This document shows, in pieces, positions 46,284 through 53,055 of a stretch of DNA of 53,055 nt; within the stretch, counting starts at the first letter, position 1, and each line of letters starts with the position of its first letter. Under the pieces are notes generated by a model, which saw nothing but the letters and a program-made list of their open reading frames with translations, ran no database searches and was not told the origin of the DNA. A program made the translations under genes and the position numbers. Source of the DNA: Prevotellaceae bacterium (GTDB taxonomy: Bacteria > Bacteroidota > Bacteroidia > Bacteroidales > Bacteroidaceae); the NCBI GenBank assembly GCA_029218445.1, contig JAQXRI010000129.1:1-53055 (forward strand), given 5' to 3'.

Positions 46284-46802
46284 ATGAAAAGAATATTCAC
46301 CATCGTTTCTTTGTTGGTATGCTGCATTGCGTTTGTCGCAGCGCAAGATGACGACTCGAAGTATGCCACAGAACTTCTAAAGCCTTCTACCGAAGCACCT
46401 GACTTCACCTTTGTTGAGAATGGTAATCCTACAAGGCTGAAAGACCTGCGTGGCTCGTATGTCGTAATTGACTTTTGGGCAACATGGTGTCCTGACTGTA
46501 GAAAGGACATCCCTGCCATGAAGTCTCTCTATGACAAATATTCGCCAAGAGGAGTGCGTTTTGTAGGTGTATCATTCGACAAACAGCGTGATGCCCTTGA
46601 CAAATATATAGAAGAGAACAAGGTGGCATGGCCTCAATATTTCGAAGGCAAGCCATGGAAGGAAACGGTCATTTCACAACAGTATCACATCAAGTGGATT
46701 CCTTCAGTTTATGTTATCGATAAGGATGGCAAAGTAATTCTTTCAACAGTTATGATTGACAAAGTAGAAAAAAAATTAACTGAATTATGCAATATACAAT
46801 AA
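46284..46802 (+). CDS. TlpA-like thioredoxin-fold protein, exported
   Basis: The 172-residue product has a signal peptide (1-20, FVAA-QD) and a thioredoxin/AhpC-TSA fold of the TlpA/ResA type. The redox pair is C69-P-D-C72 in WATWCPDCRKDIP, with the cis-Pro loop WIPSVYVID. It probably reduces or isomerises disulfides in the periplasm. I use ATG 46284; a TTG two codons earlier is possible. Its last 16 nt overlap folP, so the two are translationally coupled although their functions look unrelated. Confidence 0.88.
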   Translation: MKRIFTIVSLLVCCIAFVAAQDDDSKYATELLKPSTEAPDFTFVENGNPTRLKDLRGSYVVIDFWATWCPDCRKDIPAMKSLYDKYSPRGVRFVGVSFDKQRDALDKYIEENKVAWPQYFEGKPWKETVISQQYHIKWIPSVYVIDKDGKVILSTVMIDKVEKKLTELCNIQ

Positions 46803-47629
46803 ACGTGGGCGGACATTTGATGGACTTGGGCACACCTCAAGTTATGGGAATACTCAACGTCACGCCCGACTCGTTCTATGCAGGAAGTCGCAAGCAGACA
46901 GAATGTGAGATAGCCGAACGTGCCAACCAAATAATAGGCGAGGGTGGTACAATGATTGATGTTGGTGCCTTTTCTACGAGGCCTGGTGCTCCTGAAGTGT
47001 CTGAGGAAGAGGAGATGGCACGTCTGCGTTTTGGACTTGAAATTGTCAGACGCGAACAGCCAAACGCCGTCGTTTCGGTCGATACGTTTAGACCCAAGGT
47101 GGCTCAAATGGCTGTTGAGGAATATGGCGTTGACATTATCAACGACGTGTCTGAAGGAGGACTTACGGGTGTCGTTGACAGGCCTCTTGAAGATGAGTTG
47201 CAGGCAAAGGGCGGCATACCTCCCATTTTTGCAATGGTAGCAAAGTTGGGCGTACCCTACATCCTCATGTCGGTAAAGCCTACTGTGGAAGAAATGATAG
47301 TCGCTTTCTCGCATGAGGTGCAGCAACTGCGTGACCTTGGCGTGAAGGACATTATACTTGACCCGGGCTTCGGTTTCGGCAAGACTCTCGACCAAAACTA
47401 TAAGTTGATGGCCAATCTTAATAAACTGAAGGCATTGGAATTGCCTCTGTTGGTTGGTGTGTCTCGTAAGTCGATGATTTTCAAGTTGCTCGATACCGAT
47501 CCGATGGGAGCACTCAATGGCACGACGGTGCTTCACACACTATCACTGCTGCAAGGAGCTTCGATATTAAGGGTACACGACGTTAAGGAAGCCGTCGAAA
47601 CCGTGAAGATAGTGAACTACAAATGTTGA
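46787..47629 (+). CDS. folP: dihydropteroate synthase
   Basis: Joins 4-aminobenzoate to dihydropterin pyrophosphate in folate synthesis; the target of sulfonamides. The 280-residue product has all family landmarks: MGILNVTPDSFYAGSR, DVGAFSTRPGAPEVSEEEE, INDVSEG, DPGFGFGKTLDQNY, GVSRKSM and the C-terminal LRVHDVKEAVE. The ATG at 46787 lies inside the 3' end of the TlpA-like gene. cdaA follows after 27 nt. Confidence 0.96.
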   Translation: MQYTINVGGHLMDLGTPQVMGILNVTPDSFYAGSRKQTECEIAERANQIIGEGGTMIDVGAFSTRPGAPEVSEEEEMARLRFGLEIVRREQPNAVVSVDTFRPKVAQMAVEEYGVDIINDVSEGGLTGVVDRPLEDELQAKGGIPPIFAMVAKLGVPYILMSVKPTVEEMIVAFSHEVQQLRDLGVKDIILDPGFGFGKTLDQNYKLMANLNKLKALELPLLVGVSRKSMIFKLLDTDPMGALNGTTVLHTLSLLQGASILRVHDVKEAVETVKIVNYKC

Positions 47630-47656
47630 TTTTGACAATCAAACCCGATAATTGGC

Positions 47657-48439
47657 ATGTTCTTTGAATTTGGCATAAAAGATGTTATTGACATATTTCT
47701 TGTCGCGTTGATGTTGTTTTACATCTATCGCTTGATGAAGGAGTCGAGTTCGCTCAATGTCTTCATCGGCATACTCATGTTTGTCATCTTGTGGCTGTTT
47801 GTGTCGCAAGTACTTGAGATGCGTCTTTTGGGAAGCATCATGGACAAATTGGTCAGTGTTGGAGTAATTGGTCTTATCGTGCTGTTTCAGGAAGACATTC
47901 GCAAGTTCCTTTATAACCTTGGCGCCCATCAACGCATGAGGATGTTTATGAAAATGTTCTCGTCTGGCAAAAAGGAAAAGGCTGAGCATGACAAGGAGGC
48001 CATTGTGCCTATAGTGCTTGCCTGCATGAGCATGGGTAAACGTAAGGTGGGAGCTTTGATAGTCATTGAGCGAATGGATAAGCTCGATAGTATAGTGAAG
48101 ACTGGCGACCTTATCGATGCCAATATCAATCAGCGCCTCATTGAGAACATCTTTTTCAAAAATTCCCCTTTGCACGACGGTGCCATGGTCATCTCCCACA
48201 AGCGTATCAAGGCGGCAGGGTGCATTCTTCCCGTTTCGCACGACATGGACATACCCAAGGAACTCGGCCTTCGACATAGGGCAGCCATGGGAATGTCGCA
48301 GGAAAGTGATGCTATTGTGGTTGTCGTTTCGGAAGAGACTGGAACCATCTCCGTCGCCATAAAGGGAGCATTCCAACTGCGTCTCTCCGCTGAAAAACTT
48401 GAGAGTATTCTGACAAAAGAGATGGAAATGGAGCGATGA
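47657..48439 (+). CDS. cdaA: diadenylate cyclase, CdaA type (c-di-AMP synthase)
   Basis: Makes the second messenger cyclic di-AMP from two ATP at the membrane. The 260-residue product has three N-terminal transmembrane helices (about 10-80) and a DAC domain with both catalytic motifs: D174-G-A in PLHDGAMVIS and R206-H-R in GLRHRAAMG. The folP-cdaA order is found in many Bacteroidota. The next gene overlaps by 4 nt (ATGA). No CdaR-like regulator or phosphodiesterase is present in the window. Confidence 0.94.
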   Translation: MFFEFGIKDVIDIFLVALMLFYIYRLMKESSSLNVFIGILMFVILWLFVSQVLEMRLLGSIMDKLVSVGVIGLIVLFQEDIRKFLYNLGAHQRMRMFMKMFSSGKKEKAEHDKEAIVPIVLACMSMGKRKVGALIVIERMDKLDSIVKTGDLIDANINQRLIENIFFKNSPLHDGAMVISHKRIKAAGCILPVSHDMDIPKELGLRHRAAMGMSQESDAIVVVVSEETGTISVAIKGAFQLRLSAEKLESILTKEMEMER

Positions 48440-49359
48440 AGAAATGTGAGGAAATAGATTTTGTAAGATGTGTGTTGATGGCTATCGTGATATTGGTTCA
48501 TGTGGTCAACTTCGGTGAACTGTATCCTGCCTTTAAGCAGAGCATGTTTACGTTTTTCATGCCTGCATTTCTCATTATCACAGGCTATCTTGTAAACATC
48601 GACAAGTCTATGCGTGAGTTCCTGCTGTATTTGCGACGCATAATGCTGCCATATATAATAATGGTTACAGGCTTTTCGGTACTCTCGTATTTCCTTCCTG
48701 TAAGAGATGGATTGACAGAACTTTCGCTTGCCGCCATAGCCGAGAAGGTGTTTGTAACGTCGATAGGCCCGTATTGGTTTCTCTACGACATGATTATATG
48801 TGGTGCCGCTTACTATTTAGTGTTTAAACTGGCTGCGCGCCTGTCTTTGGCTTCGCGTCTGTCCATCTATGCCTTTTTACTTTACGTCTTGGCCATATAT
48901 GTGCCGTTGTTGACATTTGCCGATGCCACGCTATATTTTCTCGGAGTCGTCCTGCGTCAGTTTGGCGTGTCTTTCCTTAGCGCCTTTCGTCCGTCGGCCT
49001 TTTCGCTGTTGCCTTTCCTTTTACTCATAATGCAGCGTGACCTTTGGCATCGTTGGCTCTGTCTTCTGTTGCCATTCTTTGCCATTTCGTTTTTGTCTTG
49101 GTGTAGGTCTTATGTTCCTGTAAAGTTAAGAAAGGCCATGGATTTCGCAGGCCGCAACACATTGCCTATATACATCTTTCATCCCATTTTCACTTTGGCT
49201 TCAAAGTTTTATCTTCCGTTTTTCACATTCGACCCAAGCGGAATACTCCATGCTGTAGTTACGATTGTCTTGGGATTCGTTGGAAGTATAGCCATTGCGC
49301 TTGTGCTTGACAAGACAAGGTTGGTTGCGGTGTTTGGAATGAAAAGAATGATTAGGTGA
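48436..49359 (+). CDS. membrane acyltransferase, acyltransferase 3 family
   Basis: The 307-residue product is an integral membrane protein with about nine to ten hydrophobic helices and the family start EIDFVRCVLMAIVILVHVV, in which the His is the expected catalytic residue, and FFMPAFLIITGYL. Such enzymes O-acylate sugars or other envelope molecules; the substrate is unknown. It is translationally coupled to cdaA and ends the operon. A functional link to c-di-AMP cannot be seen from the sequence. Confidence 0.87.
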   Translation: MKKCEEIDFVRCVLMAIVILVHVVNFGELYPAFKQSMFTFFMPAFLIITGYLVNIDKSMREFLLYLRRIMLPYIIMVTGFSVLSYFLPVRDGLTELSLAAIAEKVFVTSIGPYWFLYDMIICGAAYYLVFKLAARLSLASRLSIYAFLLYVLAIYVPLLTFADATLYFLGVVLRQFGVSFLSAFRPSAFSLLPFLLLIMQRDLWHRWLCLLLPFFAISFLSWCRSYVPVKLRKAMDFAGRNTLPIYIFHPIFTLASKFYLPFFTFDPSGILHAVVTIVLGFVGSIAIALVLDKTRLVAVFGMKRMIR

Positions 49360-49366
49360 AATCATA

Positions 49367-49417
49367 AATAAAAATAGGAGATAAAGGACAATGTAAAACA
49401 TACGTCCCTTATCTCCT
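49367..49417. terminator. bidirectional terminator between acyltransferase gene and ackA
   Basis: 14-bp arms AGGAGATAAAGGAC (49376-49389) and GTCCCTTATCTCCT (49404-49417) with one mismatch; the loop can extend the stem (ATGT/ACAT). On the minus strand it runs into ATTTTTATTT, so it suits ackA best; on the plus strand the T-tract is poor. Confidence 0.75.
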
Positions 49418-49456
49418 TTGGGGTTCAATTATTCCATGTCTTCACCGTCTGTTTTT

Positions 49457-50650
49457 TTACAGCAGGTTCATGGTGTCGGTAGCAATCATAAGTTCCTCGT
49501 CAGTAGGAATGATGCATACCGTTACCTTTGAGTCGGCGGTTGAGATTACCTTCTCCACTCCACGCAAGCCCTTGTTTAGTTCCTTGTCAATCTTTACACC
49601 AAGGAATTCAAGGCCTTCGCATGCTTCCTGACGAGTGCTCCACTGGTTCTCGCCAACACCGGCAGTGAAGACAATGATGTCCACTCCACCCATGGCAGCT
49701 GCATAGGCACCAATGTATTTCTTGATGCGGTAGTTGTACATGTTCATGGCCAATACAGCCTTTGGCTCGCCATTCTCACAAGCGGCTTCAACTTCGCGCA
49801 TGTCAGACGAGATGCCTGTAATGCCCAATACACCACTCTTCTTGTTCAGCAGGTCAGAGATTCCGTCGGCGTCAAGGCTCAGCTTCTTTTGCAGGAATGC
49901 AACAGCACCACCGTCGATGTCGCCAGAGCGTGTTCCCATCATTACGCCTTCGAGTGGGGTAAGACCCATAGAGGTGTCAACGCATTTGCCGCCGTCAACA
50001 GCTGCTATTGATGCGCCGTTGCCAATGTGGCATGTGATGACCTTCTTCTCGGCTGGGTTAACGCCCAGGAAGTCGCATACGCGTTGGGCCACATAACGAT
50101 GGCTGGTGCCATGGAAACCATAACGACGGATGCCATACTTCTCGTAGAGCTCGTAGGGAACAGCATACATGTAGGCGTAGTCGGGCATTGTCTGGTGGAA
50201 AGCTGTGTCGAACACGCCAACCTGTGGCAGGCCTGGCATCAGTTCGGTTACGGCATTAACACCCTTGAGGTTTGCCGGGTTGTGAAGTGGAGCGAGGTCG
50301 CTGCATTCCTCAAACACCTTCAGCACCTCTTCGTTGAGAAGGACGCTCTTGTTGAACTTCTCTCCACCATGCACCATACGGTGACCTACGGCATCAATTT
50401 CACTGAGGTCTTTGATGACACCTATTTCAGGGTCGGTAAGCAATGAGAATATGAACTTTACACCCTCTGTATGCTCAGGGATGTCGTGCATAATCTGCTT
50501 TTTCTCGCCGTTTGCCAGTTTTACTTTAACGAAAGCTCCGTCTAATCCAACTCTCTCTGCACCACCAGAAGTCATGACTTCCTTGGTATCCATGTTGTAG
50601 AGCGCATACTTGATTGATGAGCTTCCACAGTTGAGAACTAATATTTTCAT
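49457..50650 (-). CDS. ackA: acetate kinase
   Basis: Converts acetyl phosphate and ADP to acetate and ATP in fermentation. The 397-residue product shows the ASKHA-fold motifs: LNCGSSSIKYALY at the N-terminus, VFDTAFHQTMP, RRYGFHGTSHRYV, CHIGNGASIAAV, and FTAGVGENQWSTR near the end. It lies 28 nt downstream of pta in one operon. Confidence 0.97.
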   Translation of the reverse strand: MKILVLNCGSSSIKYALYNMDTKEVMTSGGAERVGLDGAFVKVKLANGEKKQIMHDIPEHTEGVKFIFSLLTDPEIGVIKDLSEIDAVGHRMVHGGEKFNKSVLLNEEVLKVFEECSDLAPLHNPANLKGVNAVTELMPGLPQVGVFDTAFHQTMPDYAYMYAVPYELYEKYGIRRYGFHGTSHRYVAQRVCDFLGVNPAEKKVITCHIGNGASIAAVDGGKCVDTSMGLTPLEGVMMGTRSGDIDGGAVAFLQKKLSLDADGISDLLNKKSGVLGITGISSDMREVEAACENGEPKAVLAMNMYNYRIKKYIGAYAAAMGGVDIIVFTAGVGENQWSTRQEACEGLEFLGVKIDKELNKGLRGVEKVISTADSKVTVCIIPTDEELMIATDTMNLL

Positions 50651-50678
50651 GTTTTTATTGTTTTTGGGGAGTTAACAA

Positions 50679-51689
50679 TTATTTCTTCGCATCCATTGCC
50701 TGACATGCAGTGATGGCCACCATCTTGTAGATGTCGTCAACAGAGCAGCCGCGGGAGAGGTCGTTGACTGGGCGGGCAATACCCTGGAGGATTGGGCCAA
50801 GGGCCGTGGCGCCACCAAGACGCTCAACCAACTTGTAGGCGATGTTGCCTACCTCAAGGCATGGCACAACAAGCACATTGGCATGACCGGCAATCTTGCT
50901 GCCGGGAGCCTTCTTTGCTCCAACGGAAGGAACAAGAGAAGCGTCTGCCTGCAGTTCTCCATCTACCAGTAGCGTTGGGTCAAGCTCTTTGGCAAGGCGG
51001 GTTGCCTCGACAACCTTGTCAACAACCTCATGGTTGGCACTGCCTTTGGTTGAGAAACTGAGCATTGCCACGCGTGGCTCTTCAAAGCCAGCTACGCTCT
51101 TGGCTGTCTGTGCCGTGCAGACGGCAATCTGAGCCAACTGGCTTGCGTCTGGCATAGGAGTAACGGCAACGTCGCCTATAACGACAACACCATCCTCGCC
51201 ATACTGTGGCTTATCGGTAATCATAAGCATCGCTCCGCTGACGCAGCTTATGCCAGGGGCGCATTTGATGATTTGCAGGGCTGGACGCAAAGTGTCGCCT
51301 GTAGTGCTCAGTGCACCACTGATTTGTCCGTCGGCACCTTCAGTCTTTATTATCATACAGCCCAGGTAGAGCGGATTCTTCACCAATTCGCGAGCCTGCT
51401 CGATGGTCATGCCTTTTTTCTTGCGAAGCTCAGCCAACAATGCTGCATATTCCTCCGACTTGGGGTTGTTCTCTGGATCGATAAGGGTAGCCTTGTCGAT
51501 GTTTGTCAGTCCCCATTGTTTTGCAAGCGAGTGAACCTCGTCAGGATTGCCAATGAGGATGATGTCGGCCACACCGTCAGCCAGCACTCGGTCGGCTGCC
51601 CTTAAAGTGCGCTCCTCGGTGGCTTCGGGGAGTACAATGCGCTGCTTGTTGCTCTTAGCGCGTTCGATGATTTTTTGTACTAAATCCAT
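50679..51689 (-). CDS. pta: phosphate acetyltransferase
   Basis: Converts acetyl-CoA and phosphate to acetyl phosphate, the substrate of AckA. The 336-residue product is the short Pta form without the N-terminal DRTGG/regulatory domains. Motifs: LPEATEERTLRAA, GALSTTGDTLRPALQIIK, DGELQADASLVPS and the C-terminal NDLSRGCSVDDI. First gene of the pta-ackA operon, with a -7 element at 51764-51772. Confidence 0.96.
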   Translation of the reverse strand: MDLVQKIIERAKSNKQRIVLPEATEERTLRAADRVLADGVADIILIGNPDEVHSLAKQWGLTNIDKATLIDPENNPKSEEYAALLAELRKKKGMTIEQARELVKNPLYLGCMIIKTEGADGQISGALSTTGDTLRPALQIIKCAPGISCVSGAMLMITDKPQYGEDGVVVIGDVAVTPMPDASQLAQIAVCTAQTAKSVAGFEEPRVAMLSFSTKGSANHEVVDKVVEATRLAKELDPTLLVDGELQADASLVPSVGAKKAPGSKIAGHANVLVVPCLEVGNIAYKLVERLGGATALGPILQGIARPVNDLSRGCSVDDIYKMVAITACQAMDAKK

Positions 51690-51763
51690 ATTAAGTTAAT
51701 TGTAGTTTTAAAATTTGTTCCATGCTTTTTGAAGTAGGTTTTGCCAACTCTACTTTACATTTT

Positions 51764-51772
51764 GCAAAATTA
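51764..51772 (-). promoter_or_regulatory. -7 element of the pta-ackA operon
   Basis: Minus-strand TAATTTTGC (complement of 51764-51772), 75 bp before the pta ATG. No TTTG at -33. Confidence 0.65.
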
Positions 51773-51858
51773 GAAAAAATATTTGAATTACTTATTGTTT
51801 CATCTGCTTTTTTTTATTAAAAATGCGTTATTTTCTTCGCCAAGTCGTTTTTTTACAC

Positions 51859-51867
51859 TAATTTTGC
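51859..51867 (+). promoter_or_regulatory. -7 element of gpmI
   Basis: TAATTTTGC, consensus match, 72 bp before the gpmI ATG; divergent from the pta promoter about 90 bp away. Confidence 0.65.
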
Positions 51868-51939
51868 AAACGGAAAGATAGAGGGCTTTTTCCTGACAAC
51901 TTAAACTATATACAAAACTTTAATATATACAGTAAAATT

Positions 51940-53055
51940 ATGGCAAAGAAAGCATTACTCATGATTCTCGACGGATGGGGAATCGGCAAACACGGTGAAG
52001 GAGATGTAATCTACAATACACCAACACCTTATCTTGACTATTTGACAGCAGTAAGCGCTCACTCTCAGCTCCAGGCTTCTGGCGAAAACGTAGGTCTGCC
52101 CGACGGACAGATGGGAAATTCAGAAGTTGGTCACCTTAATATTGGTGCAGGACGTGTGGTTTATCAGGACCTCGTGAAAATTAATCGCGCTTGTAAGGAT
52201 GGCTCTATAATGGAGAATCCGGAAATAAAGGCTGCCTATGGATATGCAAAGGAAACTGGCAAGCGCCTGCACCTTATGGGACTCACCTCGGATGGTGGCG
52301 TTCACTCTTCACTCGACCATCTCTTCAAGCTCGTTGAGATTGGCAAGGAATATGGTTTGACACAGACTTTCGTCCACTGCTTCATGGATGGTCGCGACAC
52401 CGACCCTAAGAGTGGTGTGGGTTTCATCAAGCAGCTTTCTGAGGTTTGCGAGAAGAATGATGCACACATTGCTTCCATCGTTGGTCGTTTCTATGCTATG
52501 GATCGCGACAAGCGCTGGAACCGTGTTAAGGAGGCTTACGACCTGCTCGTTGAGGGCAAGGGAAAGCAGGCCGACTGCATGGTTAAGGCCATGGAAGAGA
52601 GCTATGAGGAAGGCGTTACCGACGAGTTCATCAAGCCCATCAATAATGCCAAGGTTGACGGAACCATACAAGAGGGCGACGTTGTCATCTTCATCAACTT
52701 CCGCAACGACCGTGCCAAGGAGCTGACACAGGTGCTCACTCAGCAGGACATGCCAGAGGAAGGCATGAAGACCATTCCAGGCTTGCAGTATTATTGCATG
52801 ACTCCTTACGATGCTTCATTCCAGGGCGTTCACATCCTCTTCCCAAAAGAGAATGTAGGCAATACTCTCGGCGAATATCTTAGCAGCAAAGGCAAGAAGC
52901 AGCTCCATACGGCAGAGACTGAGAAGTATGCTCACGTAACATTCTTCTTTAATGGTGGCCGCGAGGCTCCATACGAGGGTGAAGACCGCATTCTTGTTCC
53001 TTCTCCAAAGGTTGCCACTTACGACCTTAAGCCTGAGATGTCGGCCTACGAGGTT
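51940..53055 (+). CDS. gpmI: 2,3-bisphosphoglycerate-independent phosphoglycerate mutase (5' part)
   Basis: Interconverts 3- and 2-phosphoglycerate in glycolysis, using two Mn ions. The first 372 codons are in the window; the gene continues past the end. Alkaline-phosphatase-fold motifs are visible: [11 protein letters not shown] (metal-binding Asp), [18 protein letters not shown] with the phosphoserine nucleophile in [14 protein letters not shown] and [12 protein letters not shown] typical member has about 505-515 residues. Confidence 0.96.
   Translation, partial: MAKKALLMILDGWGIGKHGEGDVIYNTPTPYLDYLTAVSAHSQLQASGENVGLPDGQMGNSEVGHLNIGAGRVVYQDLVKINRACKDGSIMENPEIKAAYGYAKETGKRLHLMGLTSDGGVHSSLDHLFKLVEIGKEYGLTQTFVHCFMDGRDTDPKSGVGFIKQLSEVCEKNDAHIASIVGRFYAMDRDKRWNRVKEAYDLLVEGKGKQADCMVKAMEESYEEGVTDEFIKPINNAKVDGTIQEGDVVIFINFRNDRAKELTQVLTQQDMPEEGMKTIPGLQYYCMTPYDASFQGVHILFPKENVGNTLGEYLSSKGKKQLHTAETEKYAHVTFFFNGGREAPYEGEDRILVPSPKVATYDLKPEMSAYEV

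Overview
The window reads as chromosomal core DNA of a member of the Bacteroidota, most likely Bacteroidales and perhaps Prevotellaceae. Reasons seen in the sequence: many upstream regions carry the Bacteroidota -7 element TAnnTTTGC, several with TTTG 19-20 bp further upstream; Shine-Dalgarno sequences are mostly absent; tRNA genes lack an encoded CCA; the division cluster has the Bacteroidota layout, with an FtsL-like protein and no ddl or murB; and acetate kinase lies next to phosphotransacetylase. Genus assignment is inference.

Layout. 1-1262: the 3' end of an unknown gene, two identical tRNA-Asn genes on the minus strand with duplicated promoters, and between them a small remnant with one InlB-type repeat. 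1263-2927: an S41 C-terminal processing peptidase. 3027-8006: a leader with strong hairpins, then rimP-nusA-infB (translation and transcription factors). 8014-8170: an inverted pair of 8-bp-period arrays. 8183-14790: sufB-sufC-sufD, two envelope genes (beta-barrel, metallophosphoesterase lipoprotein), then sufS (Fe-S cluster assembly). 14802-16650: rnhB and L-serine dehydratase. 16645-17850: a convergent secreted alpha/beta hydrolase. 17851-18272: a gap with two promoters and a 21-bp palindromic repeat array. 18273-20153: a DEAD-box RNA helicase.

20302-36103 is the dcw (division and cell wall) cluster: MraZ operator, mraZ, rsmH, FtsL-like gene, ftsI with a PASTA domain, murE, mraY, murD, ftsW, an internal promoter, murG, murC, ftsQ, ftsA, ftsZ. 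It encodes most of the lipid II pathway plus the divisome; murF lies apart at 44831-46141. MurE has the DNPR motif expected of a meso-diaminopimelate-adding enzyme.

The rest is a string of short units: a YqeY-like gene, recO, tRNA-Glu-rpsT, gyrB, a GH95 fucosidase with a small beta-sandwich partner, trpS, tRNA-Pro, murF, a TlpA-like thiol protein-folP-cdaA-acyltransferase operon (folate and cyclic di-AMP), pta-ackA (acetate/ATP production), and the 5' part of gpmI, which runs off the end.

No phage, transposase, CRISPR or defence system was found. The most interesting signals are non-coding: the hairpin leader before rimP-nusA, the three short-period repeat arrays, the three-site MraZ operator, and the duplicated tRNA-Asn units around a gene remnant.
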